The notes: a model not told the origin generated them from the sequence alone. Shown: positions 1-9,050, counted from the stretch's first letter. The stretch: DNA of 64,000 nt from VXPQ01 sp964608315 (GCA_964608315.1 CAZSNF010000012.1:32165-96164); one strand, 5' to 3'. Numbers and translations: made by a program.

Positions 1-396
1 GAACACCTCGTTGATCTGCTTGGCCAACTCGCGGGTGGGCGACATAACGAGCGCTTGCGCAACGCGACGCGACGAATCCAGACGCTCGAAAAGCGGCAAC
101 AGAAACGCGCCCGTCTTGCCAGACCCGGTGCGGGACTGCACGATGAGGTCGGCCCCTTCGAGAATATGAGGAATGACTTGCTCCTGAACGGGCATGAGCG
201 AATCCCATCCGGCGGCGCCCAGCGCCGCGCGCATGATTTCCGGCAAGTCGTCCAGCGACGCCCCCGGCAGGTCTTCGGCGGCGCCCTCTCGTATATCCTG
301 AATCTGCTGCTCGCTATGCTGCTCGCGCTGGGCGCGACGGGTCAAGTCGATGACCCTGGTATAGGAAAAGGATGATTTGTCTTCGCGCTCACTCAT
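1..396 (-). CDS. DEAD-box RNA helicase, N-terminal part (runs off window)
   Basis: The first 132 residues of an ATP-dependent RNA helicase; the rest lies beyond the window edge. The Q-motif region (GWDSLMPVQEQVIP, about residues 64-77), Walker A SRTGSGKT (88-95) and motif Ia PTRELAKQ (120-127) follow the DEAD-box core order. A 55-residue charged Gln/Glu/Arg-rich leader precedes the core. DEAD/DEAH, SAT and the second RecA lobe are not visible, so the subfamily (RhlE, CsdA or other) cannot be assigned. The role is RNA unwinding in ribosome assembly or mRNA decay by family analogy. The ATG lies 54 bp beyond the fabG stop, on the same strand. Confidence 0.85.
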   Translation of the reverse strand, partial: MSEREDKSSFSYTRVIDLTRRAQREQHSEQQIQDIREGAAEDLPGASLDDLPEIMRAALGAAGWDSLMPVQEQVIPHILEGADLIVQSRTGSGKTGAFLLPLFERLDSSRRVAQALVMSPTRELAKQINEVF

Positions 397-449
397 AAAA
401 AATAACCTGTTGTTTGGGGCGCGGGCCGAAAACGACAGGCCCGGCAGGG

Positions 450-1199
450 TCACATGGCAAGACCTCCGTCCACATGCAGCACATGTCCCGTGATGTAATC
501 CGCGGCGGAAGAAACCAGAAAATGCACGGCGTTCGCGACGTCCTGGGGCGTGGCCGTGCGTTTCAGCGCCGCCGTATCGAGCAAGGCGTTGCGGGCGGCG
601 TCGCTCAACCCGGACGTCATATCCGTTTCCACATAGCCCGGGGCCACCACATTTACGGTGACTCCGCGGCCGCCAAGCTCCCTGGCGAGGCTCTTCGAAA
701 AACCTGTGACCCCCGCCTTGGAAGCCGCATAGTTCGTTTGTCCCGCGTTGCCCGAGACGCCTATCACCGACGACATATTCACGATCTTGCCGCCCCGCTG
801 CTTCATCATGGGCCGGTACGCCATTTTGCAGAAATTGAACACGCTTTTCAGGTTGGCGTCCACCACGGCGTCCCAGTCCCGCTCACTCATCCGAAGCATC
901 AGGTTGTCTCGCGTAATGCCGGCGTTATTGACCAGAATGTCTATGGCGCCCCATGCTTCCAGTACGCCGCCCACCGCTTCTTCGGCAGAAGATATGTTCG
1001 CGGCGTCTCCCTGAAAAACAAGACATTCCGAACCGGATTCCTCCAGCCGCCGACAAAGCGCCTGCGCCTGGTCCGTGGAAGATCGGTACGTAAAGGCCAC
1101 GCGCGCGCCCGCCGCAGCCAGCGTTTCGACGACAGCCCGGCCAATGCCCCGGGAAGCGCCCGTAACAAGCGCCGTTTTTCCGTTCAGATCAAAAGCCAT
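450..1199 (-). CDS. fabG: 3-oxoacyl-[ACP] reductase
   Basis: NADPH-dependent reduction of beta-ketoacyl-ACP in type II fatty-acid elongation, cytosolic. The 249 residues show the short-chain dehydrogenase pattern: nucleotide motif GASRGIG (14-20), NNAG (91-94), and the catalytic tetrad N116, S144, Y157, K161 (YAASK). The C-terminal HVDGG segment is the usual FabG ending. The start was placed at the ATG giving MAFDLNGKTALVTG; an in-frame ATG ten codons upstream adds an unconserved leader. It is the last gene of the DUF177-rpmF-plsX-fabH-fabD-fabG run. Confidence 0.96.
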   Translation of the reverse strand: MAFDLNGKTALVTGASRGIGRAVVETLAAAGARVAFTYRSSTDQAQALCRRLEESGSECLVFQGDAANISSAEEAVGGVLEAWGAIDILVNNAGITRDNLMLRMSERDWDAVVDANLKSVFNFCKMAYRPMMKQRGGKIVNMSSVIGVSGNAGQTNYAASKAGVTGFSKSLARELGGRGVTVNVVAPGYVETDMTSGLSDAARNALLDTAALKRTATPQDVANAVHFLVSSAADYITGHVLHVDGGLAM

Positions 1200-1264
1200 G
1201 GTTCCGAAGAAATCGGTGAATGAGAACAAGGAGGCCCGTGCGCCTCGACCCGGCGCGGCGGCGG

Positions 1265-2212
1265 TCAGACTCCGTTGGCGAGCATCGCCGTCAGCTCATC
1301 CGCTTTTCCGGCGGAAAAAGTCTGGACGTTGCGACCCAGGGTACGGCGCGTCAGGCCGTACAGCACCTTCCCCGCGCCGACTTCGATATATGCGTCGGCG
1401 CCGTCCGCATGCATGTTCCGGAGCGACCGGGACCAATGCACGGGCGACGCAAGCTGCGCCACGAGCGCCTTGCGGATTTCGTCGGGATCGCGCGCAGCGG
1501 AAGCCGTCACGTTAAGGTACACAGGAAAACGGAGAGGATGAATCGCGCATCCCGAAAGCGCGCGTTCGAGTCCGTCCCGGGCCTGCTCCATAAGGGGCGA
1601 GTGAAAAGCGCCGTTTACGGGCAACGGAACCACGCGGCGAGCGCCTTGCGTACGCGCCTCCTGCATAGCCCGTTTGACGGCGAATGCATCTCCGGATATG
1701 ACCACCTGTCCGGGAGCATTGAAATTCGCGGTCACCACCACGTCGGAAGGCGCTGAAACGGCCTCGCACACACCCGCCACATCATCGTCTTCCATGCCAA
1801 GTACGGCGGCCATGGCGCCGGGTCGTTCGTCGTCCGCGGCGGCCATCAGTTCGCCGCGCCGCCGCACAAGATGCAACCCGTCCTCGAAAGAAAAAGCGCC
1901 CGCCGCAACGAGGGCGCTGTACTCGCCAAGACTGTGGCCCGCCGCCATAGCTGCGGAGAACCTGGCGCGGCGCAGTATAGCCATGACCGCCATACTGTGT
2001 ACGTACAGCGCAGGCTGCGTCCTGTCGGTCCGCTTCAAAGCGCCGCCGTTTTCGTCCGGCTTGCCGAACATGGCCTCCGAAACAGAAAAGGGCAGCAACC
2101 GATCTGCCCGGTCTATGACTTCGCGGGCTTCGGCGAAGCGTTCGTACAGATCCTCGGCCATGCCCGCGTACTGGCTCCCCTGGCCCGGAAAAATAAAAGC
2201 GGCTTTTCGCAT
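1265..2212 (-). CDS. fabD: Malonyl-CoA:ACP transacylase
   Basis: Loads malonyl groups from CoA onto acyl carrier protein for fatty-acid elongation. The 315-residue protein starts MRKAAFIFPGQGSQ and has the oxyanion motif GQGSQ (10-14), the nucleophile elbow GHSLG with S94, and the catalytic His in GAFHSP (H204). An upstream in-frame ATG would add 56 unconserved residues overlapping fabH and was rejected. Only five bases separate it from the fabH stop, which implies co-transcription and probably coupled translation. Confidence 0.96.
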   Translation of the reverse strand: MRKAAFIFPGQGSQYAGMAEDLYERFAEAREVIDRADRLLPFSVSEAMFGKPDENGGALKRTDRTQPALYVHSMAVMAILRRARFSAAMAAGHSLGEYSALVAAGAFSFEDGLHLVRRRGELMAAADDERPGAMAAVLGMEDDDVAGVCEAVSAPSDVVVTANFNAPGQVVISGDAFAVKRAMQEARTQGARRVVPLPVNGAFHSPLMEQARDGLERALSGCAIHPLRFPVYLNVTASAARDPDEIRKALVAQLASPVHWSRSLRNMHADGADAYIEVGAGKVLYGLTRRTLGRNVQTFSAGKADELTAMLANGV

Positions 2213-2217
2213 CGTCG

Positions 2218-3255
2218 CTACAACTCCGCGGCTACATACGATGCCGTCTCCCTTGCCGCCGCCTTGCCGCCATCGTAGGCCCAGCGAAGATAACAGGAAC
2301 CCCACGTAAATCCGCCTCCGAACGCCACCAGCACCAGGGAATCCCCACGGCGCAGTTCCCACTCCCGATCCGCAAAACACAGGGGAATGGTGGCGGCGGT
2401 CGTATTGCCGTACCGGTCGATATTGACCATCACCTTGTCGCTATCGAGACCCATCTGGCGGGCCGTCGTATCGATAATGCGCTGGTTGGCCTGGTGCGGC
2501 ACGAGGTAACGAATATCGTCTACCCCCAACTGGTGGCGGTTCATGATCTCTGCGGCGGCGCGAGCCATGCCGTCCACAGCGTATTTGAACACTGCGCGTC
2601 CTTGCTGCTGCAAAAAATGCATTCCTTTCGCCACCGTTTCGTAGGTGGGGGGACGCAGGCTCCCGCCCCCCGGCATGGAAAGCAGCCCGGCGTGTTTCCC
2701 GTCGATGCGCTGATAAAAATCGATAATGCCGCAATCCCCGGGATCGGGCTCCAGAAGCACGGCGGCGGCGCCGTCCCCAAAAAGAACGCATGTGCTCCGG
2801 TCCTCGAAATTCGTAATGCCCGACATTTTGTCCGCCCCAATGACGAGCACCTTCTCGTACCGCCCGCTTTCGATCATTTGCGCCCCGGTCGAAAGCGCAA
2901 AAAGAAACCCGCTGCACGCAGCGGAAAGATCGAATCCCCAGGCATTCGATGCGCCGATTTCATGCTGCACCAGACAAGCCGTCGCAGGAAAAAACATATC
3001 CGGCGTAATGGTGGCGACAATAATCGCATCGATTTCTTCCGGGCCCAGCCCCCGCTTCTCAATCAAATCCTCCGCCGCTCTCGAAGCCATCCAGGCGGTG
3101 GCCTTGTCGGGATCGCGAAGAATACGGCGCTCCCGAATACCCGTGCGCGTCCGTATCCATTCGTCGTCGGTGTCGACCAATTGCTCAAGATCCGCGTTCG
3201 TCAGCCGGTCTTCGGGGAGAAAATGCCCAACCGCTGTAATAGCCGCATAGCTCAT
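2218..3255 (-). CDS. fabH: Beta-ketoacyl-ACP synthase III
   Basis: Condenses acetyl-CoA (or a branched primer CoA) with malonyl-ACP to start fatty-acid synthesis. The Cys-His-Asn triad is present: C114 in SAACSGF, H254 in PHQANQR, N284 in GNTTAAT. The 345-residue length is slightly above the usual 320-330 because of a C-terminal tail of about 20 residues after the GGGFTWG motif. The start chosen gives MSYAAITAVG; an ATG eight codons upstream is also possible. Primer preference cannot be read from sequence here. Confidence 0.95.
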   Translation of the reverse strand: MSYAAITAVGHFLPEDRLTNADLEQLVDTDDEWIRTRTGIRERRILRDPDKATAWMASRAAEDLIEKRGLGPEEIDAIIVATITPDMFFPATACLVQHEIGASNAWGFDLSAACSGFLFALSTGAQMIESGRYEKVLVIGADKMSGITNFEDRSTCVLFGDGAAAVLLEPDPGDCGIIDFYQRIDGKHAGLLSMPGGGSLRPPTYETVAKGMHFLQQQGRAVFKYAVDGMARAAAEIMNRHQLGVDDIRYLVPHQANQRIIDTTARQMGLDSDKVMVNIDRYGNTTAATIPLCFADREWELRRGDSLVLVAFGGGFTWGSCYLRWAYDGGKAAARETASYVAAEL

Positions 3256-3320
3256 GGCGCTGTTCGTCGCTGATTGCATGATCGGGGATACGCCTTCTGC
3301 ATACAGAATGGCTCGGAGCG

Positions 3321-4328
3321 TTATTTGCCGAATGCCTTGTTCATTGCCTCAAGCGCCCCGTGCCGCGCCACATCGGCGGCCACAAGAATCATGCGCTCGA
3401 TGGCGCGAACCGACGACCCGCCGTGGCCAATCATCACATTGCCGTTTACCCCAAGCAGCAGCGCGCCGCCATACTCTTCGTAGCTGAACCGAAGGCGTAC
3501 GGCGGAAAGCGCCTCCCGCACCATCTCCTTGTCCGCATCGGAAAACGCCCGCCGCGTCATTTCTTCCGATACCATCCGGGGAATCGCAGAGGCCACGCTC
3601 TCCCCGAACTTGAGCAGAATATTGCCCACGAACCCGTCGCAAACCACGACGTCGGCCATATGATGCAGAATGTCCCGCCCCTCGATATTCCCGCAAAAGT
3701 GAATGTCCGGAGACGCCTGAAGGAGTTTGTAGGCCTCCTTGACCTGCTCGTTGCCCTTCCGGGCTTCCTCTCCAAGGTTCACCAGGGCCACCTTCGGCCT
3801 GGGAATCTGCATCGCCGCAGAGGCGTAAATCGAGCCCATCTTCGCAAACTGAAGCAAATGCTCCGGGCGGCAATCCACATTGGTGCCCACGTCAAGCATG
3901 ATGCAATGGCCCCGGGTAGTGGGGAAAAACGCAACGATCGAGGGGCGCGCAACGCCCCGCATGGCGCCAAGCACGAAAAGCGAGGCCGCCATGACGGCGC
4001 CCGTATTGCCTGCGCTGACGAATGCGTGCGCCGCGCCTTCCCGCATGGCGCCAAGCCCAATATGAATGGAAGAGCCCTGCTTCGTTTTTACAGCGGCCGC
4101 AGGCGCCTCGTCCATGCCGATCGAATCGGGCGCATGCACGATGCGCAACGGCAACCTGTCGACAAGCTCTTTTTTATGGGCAATCTCGGCTTGCAGAGCG
4201 TCTCGCCGCCCTACAAGAAGCACTTCAAGATCCCCGTCCGAAGCGTCCAGCGCATGAATGGCGCCCTCAACGACAACGGCGGGAGCCTTGTCGCCCCCCA
4301 TAGCATCAACCGCTACCCGAATGGCCAT
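3321..4328 (-). CDS. plsX: Phosphate acyltransferase PlsX
   Basis: Makes acyl-phosphate from acyl-ACP, the donor for PlsY in glycerophospholipid synthesis; a peripheral membrane enzyme in characterised bacteria. The 335-residue protein begins MAIRVAVDAMGGDKAP, the hallmark PlsX N-terminus, and keeps the family GNIEGRD and VCDGFVGN segments. The length is typical. It sits between rpmF and fabH, the conserved order in many bacteria, which links membrane lipid supply with fatty-acid initiation. Confidence 0.95.
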   Translation of the reverse strand: MAIRVAVDAMGGDKAPAVVVEGAIHALDASDGDLEVLLVGRRDALQAEIAHKKELVDRLPLRIVHAPDSIGMDEAPAAAVKTKQGSSIHIGLGAMREGAAHAFVSAGNTGAVMAASLFVLGAMRGVARPSIVAFFPTTRGHCIMLDVGTNVDCRPEHLLQFAKMGSIYASAAMQIPRPKVALVNLGEEARKGNEQVKEAYKLLQASPDIHFCGNIEGRDILHHMADVVVCDGFVGNILLKFGESVASAIPRMVSEEMTRRAFSDADKEMVREALSAVRLRFSYEEYGGALLLGVNGNVMIGHGGSSVRAIERMILVAADVARHGALEAMNKAFGK

Positions 4329-4376
4329 ATTTCAAGGTATGAAGAAGCGACCGGCGAACCGGACGCAATGCATGGC

Positions 4377-4568
4377 CTAAATAACTCCTTTGGGCCCGAT
4401 CACCTGACGGCCCCGGTAATAACCGCAACTGGGACAGGCGTGATGCAAAAGCTTCAACGTACCGCAGTTGAGACACTCGGTTATCTGAGGTTCTTTCAAG
4501 CTGCCGTAATACCGCGCGCGGCGCTGCCGCGTACGAGCCTTGGAATGTTTTCTTTTGGGATTCGCCAT
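4377..4568 (-). CDS. rpmF: 50S ribosomal protein L32
   Basis: A 63-residue large-subunit protein starting MANPKRKHSKARTRQRRA, the classic L32 signature. Two CxxC pairs (CLNC and CPSC) form the zinc-ribbon version. An in-frame ATG 21 codons upstream would overlap the DUF177 gene and has no L32 character, so the internal ATG was used. Its placement between DUF177 and plsX matches the widespread yceD-rpmF-plsX order. Confidence 0.96.
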   Translation of the reverse strand: MANPKRKHSKARTRQRRARYYGSLKEPQITECLNCGTLKLLHHACPSCGYYRGRQVIGPKGVI

Positions 4569-4623
4569 GATTTTTTGTGTTCGCCGATAAGCATAGCTGT
4601 TGGCGTGCGCGCCTGCCTGACCT

Positions 4624-5121
4624 TCAGTCATTCTCCGACTTTAATGCGCCAAGGGCTTCCCAGCGCGGGTCTATGCTATTGTCCTGCGTTCCTTTCGGAA
4701 TACCGAATGTTGTCGGAATGTCTATGTCTTCTGCTCCGGGAGCAATGCGACGCGCCGGCACCGCAAGCAAAATCGTGTCTCGCGCAACATCGGTAAGGTC
4801 CAGGGCCCGATCGCTCGGATCCAGTAACCTGACCTCGTTGCAACGGTTTTTGCTCCCGCTTGCGAATCCGGCGCAAGAGAACAGGACGCAGTACGTACCC
4901 TCGATCTGCCGATCAAAGGAACGCAGCGTACGGTCGCATTCCAGTATGGCCTGCGCCCGAACCGTCAGCGAAACAAGGATTTGCGTCTCGGCCACATCCA
5001 GTCGCGCGGAGACGTCCACATCCCGAAACACCGAAGGATCCAATTCCAGCGCCTCGGCCTCCGGCCTGAACGTTCGTTCATGCACGCCCGGCTTTAGCGC
5101 TTCGATACCTATCGCAAACAT
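4624..5121 (-). CDS. YceD/DUF177 family protein
   Basis: A 165-residue acidic protein of the DUF177 (YceD) family, which is genetically linked to L32 and implicated in 23S rRNA maturation in plants and bacteria. Visible family marks are the ECDRTLRSF segment near residue 82 and the C-terminal DPRWEALGAL block. The usual second Cys pair is only partly kept. It is the first gene of the minus-strand lipid cluster, so the cluster's promoter should lie in 5122-5577, between it and the divergent dnaA. Confidence 0.88.
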   Translation of the reverse strand: MFAIGIEALKPGVHERTFRPEAEALELDPSVFRDVDVSARLDVAETQILVSLTVRAQAILECDRTLRSFDRQIEGTYCVLFSCAGFASGSKNRCNEVRLLDPSDRALDLTDVARDTILLAVPARRIAPGAEDIDIPTTFGIPKGTQDNSIDPRWEALGALKSEND

Positions 5122-5370
5122 GACAGCACGTCAAATCTGTTCCATCCAACGAAGATATGCACGCTCGCGTTCCGGGGCAAAAACGATGGGACGCATTTTG
5201 GCCAACGCCGCCGCAAAGATCAGGGTATCCTCAATACGTTTCGGCTTGTCTTTTTCTCCCGAAATCGTTACCATCCTGCCATGCGCCCTCGGGAATTACG
5301 CATGGCGCCGTCGAATGCCGCAGAAAGATTCCCGGGGATCGCGCCAGACGCGACCTGTTTGTGAACAACG

Positions 5371-5585
5371 TGTGGACAAGCAGGTTGCCCAGTCAAAAAC
5401 AAATCGTCCATGACGATAACTACGAAGCAGTACGTGTGAAAAAAATCCGCATCCTTACGTTTAAACCATTTTTTTACGGGGATATAGGGCAAAAAACGCG
5501 GTGTGTATAACCTGTGAGCGCATCTGTGGCGAGCCAAAGAGGGAACGGGCGCGTATGCAGCGGAATTTTTTTCGGTTGTGAATAA
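5371..5585. promoter_or_regulatory. Sparse DnaA-box-like sites in the divergent dnaA/DUF177 intergenic region
   Basis: The 456-bp stretch 5122-5577 has no convincing gene. It holds TGTGGACAA at 5371-5379 (a full match to the TTGTCCACA variant on the minus strand) and two one-mismatch sites, TGTGTATAA at 5502-5510 and TGTGAATAA at 5577-5585. Three dispersed sites without a strong AT-rich block fit DnaA autoregulation of the dnaA promoter better than an origin. The much denser cluster near 30.4 kb is the better origin candidate. Confidence 0.4.
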
Positions 5586-6849
5586 TAGGTGCATATCGGC
5601 CGGGCTCCGGTCCGCAGGCAGCTTTTTCGAGGAAATAAACAGCAAGAACGACGACGTGAAACCACCCTTCGGAAACGCATCCGCGCCGCCTTCGGGCCGC
5701 CCCGGGAAACCGCCGCACACGGCCGGAACGGCGTCTCCGCCTGGCCCGCCGCCGCCGGATGCTGCGCTCCATGCCCGGGCAGACGCTTTCGACTCTGCGA
5801 GCCCGGTCTTCATTGCATCCGGCCTTCCGCTGAACGCCTCGTACACCTTCGACCGATTCATCGAAGGCGATTGCAACCAGTTCGCGCGCAGCGCCGCGCT
5901 GGCCATCGCCCAGCAGCCTCGCCATACGGCCTTCAACCCGCTGCTGATCTATGGCGGAGTCGGCCTGGGCAAAACGCACCTTGTGCAGGCTATCGGCAAC
6001 CATGTCCGGCAGCACAGCAATTACAATGTCCTTTATACGTCGAGCGACCACTTCACGTCGGACTATATGCAATCGCTCCAGACCAACCGGAATAACGAGT
6101 TCGTCGCATTTTACAGCGACATAGACCTGCTCATCATCGACGACGTCCAGTTCTTCAGCAACCAGCCGAAAACGCAGGAAGGCCTCTTCCATACCTTCAA
6201 CCTCCTGCATCAGACCGGAAAACAGATCGTTTTCTCGACGGATCGGGCGCCCCAGGACATTCCCGGCGTGGCGGACCGATTGCTTTCGCGGTTTCAGGGA
6301 GGACTCGTGGCCGACCTGCAACAGCCCGAGCTGGAAACCCGCATCGCTATTCTGAACCGCAAGGCCAACGACCAGGGCATCGACATTCCCTACGAATTCA
6401 TCGAATTCATCGCCCGGCACATCAAGAAGAATGTTCGCGAACTGGAAAGCGCCCTCATACGGCTACTGGCGCACGCTACGTTGCACCGGCGCGAAATAGA
6501 TATGCCGCTCATCCGGGAGGCACTGAGCGAACTGCCCGACGACGCGCAGGCGAAACCGACGGTGGAAAATATCCGCCGCACCGCCTGCGCATATTTCGGG
6601 ATCGCCGAAGACCTGGTGCTGGGACGGAGCCGCAACCGGGAAATCGTGCAGGCGCGCCATGTGGGAATGTACTTCAGCAAAAAGCTGACCGGACATTCCC
6701 TCGCCACGATAGGCCGGTATTTCGGCGGCAAGGACCATTCGACCGTAATCCATGCCTGCCGATGCGTCGAGAACCTGATGGAAACGGATCCGAACTTCCG
6801 GGAAACGCTCAAACGAATCCATCGGGAAATTGAAACAGGTTATCGGTAA
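5578..6849 (+). CDS. dnaA: Chromosomal replication initiator DnaA, no recognisable domain I
   Basis: The AAA+ initiator that binds DnaA boxes and opens the origin. Domain III starts at YTFDRFIEGDCN (about 89-100), with Walker A GGVGLGKT (126-133) and Walker B LLIIDDVQF (184-192). Domain IV carries the signature GGKDHSTVIHACR near the C-terminus. The product is 423 residues from a GTG start, or 397 from a second in-frame GTG at 5656. Either way the first 62-88 residues are Pro/Gly/Ala-rich and show no domain I fold, which normally contacts the helicase. No frameshifted domain I is visible upstream. dnaN follows on the same strand. Confidence 0.95.
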   Translation: MNNRCISAGLRSAGSFFEEINSKNDDVKPPFGNASAPPSGRPGKPPHTAGTASPPGPPPPDAALHARADAFDSASPVFIASGLPLNASYTFDRFIEGDCNQFARSAALAIAQQPRHTAFNPLLIYGGVGLGKTHLVQAIGNHVRQHSNYNVLYTSSDHFTSDYMQSLQTNRNNEFVAFYSDIDLLIIDDVQFFSNQPKTQEGLFHTFNLLHQTGKQIVFSTDRAPQDIPGVADRLLSRFQGGLVADLQQPELETRIAILNRKANDQGIDIPYEFIEFIARHIKKNVRELESALIRLLAHATLHRREIDMPLIREALSELPDDAQAKPTVENIRRTACAYFGIAEDLVLGRSRNREIVQARHVGMYFSKKLTGHSLATIGRYFGGKDHSTVIHACRCVENLMETDPNFRETLKRIHREIETGYR

Positions 6850-6965
6850 CTCTTTCTTCCCGATATTGTTATCTTGGGAAACAGGGACCTTAACCGGTTT
6901 CCCCGAATTGCAGCGTCATCCGTCGCCGCGCATGTGCCACCTGAGCGTATCGAAATAGTAACGCC

Positions 6966-8084
6966 ATGAAATTTACCGCCTCCAGCGCCGCACTCCTAAA
7001 GGCGCTGACCACCACCGGGGGAGCTGTCCCCGCCAAAAGCACCCTGCCCATTCTGGAGTGCATCCTTTTCGAACAAGTTGACGAGACGCGCCTCAGCCTG
7101 AGCGCAACGGACCTGGAGGTCACCATCGTACAGCAGGTCGAAGTGCAATTCGAAAGCACATCGGCCCGCCGCATCGCCGTGCCTGCCCGCCGCCTCCTGG
7201 ACACGCTGCGCGCCCTGCCGGAAGTGCCGATTTCGTTCGAGGCGAACGATGAATTTCATATCGTGCTCAAAACCGAGGCGGGCGAATACAAAATGTCCGG
7301 GCACGACGGCGGAGACTACCCGTCCCTGCCCGATCTCGACCCGGAACACACTATCGAAACGAACGGCGACCTGATTCGCCGCGCGATCGACAAGACCAGT
7401 TTCGCGGTCAGCAAGGACGCGCTGCGACCCGCCATGATGGGCGTGTATTTTCAGATCGGGCCGGAACCGGGACGCGCCGTGGCGACGGACGGGCATCGCC
7501 TTGTGCGCATGCAAATGGACTCCATGATTTCGGACGAGGACGCGAATTTCATCATCCCGGAAAAAGCGCTCTCGCTGGCCAACAAGATTTTATCCGGAGA
7601 AACCTGCGTCATTCTGGTGGATTCGGGCTATGCGTGCTTCGACGCAGGCAATACGCGCATCCTGGTGCGGCTTATCGCCGAGGCGTATCCCAACTACGAA
7701 GCGGTTATCCCCAAAGACAACGACAAGCAAATTGTCGTGGAGCGGAACGCACTGCTCGCCGCCGTAAAACGGGTCAGCCTGTATTCGTCCAACCTGACGC
7801 CCCAGATTCGCCTGATGCTCCATCCGGATCACATTGAGATCGATGCGCAGGATATCGAGCGGTCCAGCGAAGCGCACGAGACCGTCCCGTGCGAATACAA
7901 CGGCGACCCGATGCCCATCGGATTCAACGCCACCTATCTGAACGAGGTCCTGGGACACATTGACGACGAGGAGATCGTTATAGAGTTCAGTTCCCCGAAT
8001 CGCGCCGGCGTGGTCACGCCGCATACTCAGCGGGACGGGGAGCATGTGCTGATGCTCATCATGCCGGTCATGCTGAACCATTGA
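6966..8084 (+). CDS. dnaN: DNA polymerase III beta subunit (sliding clamp)
   Basis: The ring-shaped processivity clamp that tethers polymerase III and repair proteins to DNA. At 372 residues it has the normal three-domain length. It begins MKFTASSAALLKALTTTGGA, keeps the FAVSKDALRPAMMGV segment of domain 2 and ATDGHRLVRM, and ends HVLMLIMPVML, the usual C-terminal strand next to the protein-binding pocket. The 116-bp gap after dnaA shows no terminator, so co-expression with dnaA is likely. Confidence 0.96.
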   Translation: MKFTASSAALLKALTTTGGAVPAKSTLPILECILFEQVDETRLSLSATDLEVTIVQQVEVQFESTSARRIAVPARRLLDTLRALPEVPISFEANDEFHIVLKTEAGEYKMSGHDGGDYPSLPDLDPEHTIETNGDLIRRAIDKTSFAVSKDALRPAMMGVYFQIGPEPGRAVATDGHRLVRMQMDSMISDEDANFIIPEKALSLANKILSGETCVILVDSGYACFDAGNTRILVRLIAEAYPNYEAVIPKDNDKQIVVERNALLAAVKRVSLYSSNLTPQIRLMLHPDHIEIDAQDIERSSEAHETVPCEYNGDPMPIGFNATYLNEVLGHIDDEEIVIEFSSPNRAGVVTPHTQRDGEHVLMLIMPVMLNH

Positions 8085-8092
8085 CCGGCGGA

Positions 8093-8719
8093 TCATTCCA
8101 GATTCTTTAGCAACTCCTCGTCTTTGCGCAATCGTTTGACGGCCTTGTAAATGAAGGCGCGAATAGTCGGGAGCGGGCGGTCCGTGCGCCGCGCAATTTC
8201 CGCGTACGACAATCCGCCCAGAAAACGCAGCCGTACGCACGAGCGAAGATGCGGGGGAAGCCGGTCGATGGCGCCAACCAGCATCTGTTGCTGCGCGCCG
8301 TATTCGCGGTAGTTATTCGGCGTTTCGGACACGGAAGTCCCCAACGGGGCGCCGTCGAGAGCAACTTGCTGCCGCCTTGCGCGAAGGTAGTTGCGGAAGG
8401 TGTTCTTGCACACCACGCTGACCCAGCTTGCATAGCGAGACGGTTCCCTGACCTGGGACTCCCGCATTTCCGTTTTGCGAAACGCTATATCGATCAGGAC
8501 ATCCAGATCGATAGCGCTCCAGGACGACTCCTGAACGAATTTCACGAGAAAATATCTTCGGATGTAGCAGTACGTCCACAATTGAATTACGCTGCGCTCC
8601 TGAAGGTCGAGCGTGGCGCGCCAGCGGGCGTAGGCGGCGTTTACGGCGGATGCGTCGTCAAGACGAAAAGGCAGGCCCGCGGCCAGTTCGTCCAGCGAAT
8701 CGAAGGATGAGTACGACAT
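8093..8719 (-). CDS. RNA polymerase sigma factor, sigma-70/ECF-like
   Basis: A 208-residue DNA-binding transcription factor. A region-2-like helical block spans about 45-116 (SRYASWVSVVCKNTFRNYLR is close to the sigma-2 core). Region 4 lies at about 143-200, with a helix-turn-helix in LSYAEIARRTDRPLPTIRAF. There is no region 3, so it is ECF-sized, although region 2 diverges from classic ECF factors. It converges on dnaN with only 8 bp between stops. No anti-sigma gene is adjacent, so its regulon and signal are unknown. Confidence 0.8.
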   Translation of the reverse strand: MSYSSFDSLDELAAGLPFRLDDASAVNAAYARWRATLDLQERSVIQLWTYCYIRRYFLVKFVQESSWSAIDLDVLIDIAFRKTEMRESQVREPSRYASWVSVVCKNTFRNYLRARRQQVALDGAPLGTSVSETPNNYREYGAQQQMLVGAIDRLPPHLRSCVRLRFLGGLSYAEIARRTDRPLPTIRAFIYKAVKRLRKDEELLKNLE

Positions 8720-8857
8720 TAATGATCGGGTGGATAACGTGAGACAGACTCAAGGATGGAAAACCGAACAGATGGCCCATTCAAAGCGAATACTGGCCAG
8801 CCTCGGGCGCTGCAAGACCACTACACAAAAAGACGGTTCGCGCCTGCATCGAAAAAC

Positions 8858-8886
8858 TTGACGTACAATGCCAAAAGCCGTATATT
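8858..8886 (+). promoter_or_regulatory. Candidate promoter for rplM-rpsI
   Basis: TTGACG at 8858-8863 and TATATT at 8881-8886 are separated by exactly 17 bp, a textbook vegetative -35/-10 layout. It points toward rplM, 165 bp downstream. It lies in the 331-bp gene-free stretch between the divergent sigma-factor gene and rplM. Confidence 0.6.
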
Positions 8887-8892
8887 ACTTGG

Positions 8893-9050
8893 CTACGATG
8901 GTTCGTAACGAACGTTTTCGTCTTCAGGAGCGTCCGAACACTCCAACGGAATGATCCGACGCCGCGACACCGTCTTGATCGGTATCTGCGCGGGGACATC
9001 AGGCTATAAATGATGTGCTGCGTAACAACGGAAGTTAAATAAATTTAGTC
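8893..9050 (+). other. Long 5' leader of rplM
   Basis: About 155 nt of untranslated leader would be made from the promoter just upstream. A small hairpin with arms GTTCG/CGAAC and loop TAA sits at 8901-8913, near the predicted transcript start. A leader this long before L13 suggests autogenous translational control, as known for several ribosomal operons, but no recognised L13-binding structure was identified. No open reading frame of note is present. Confidence 0.35.

Noticed and set aside
3360..4796. A 478-codon plus-strand frame opposite plsX and rpmF
   Set aside because: No family features; it is the antisense shadow of well-identified genes.
5122..5577. Origin of replication next to dnaA
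   Set aside because: Only three dispersed DnaA-box-like sites and no trio or strong AT-rich block; the comEC-pgi gap is far better.
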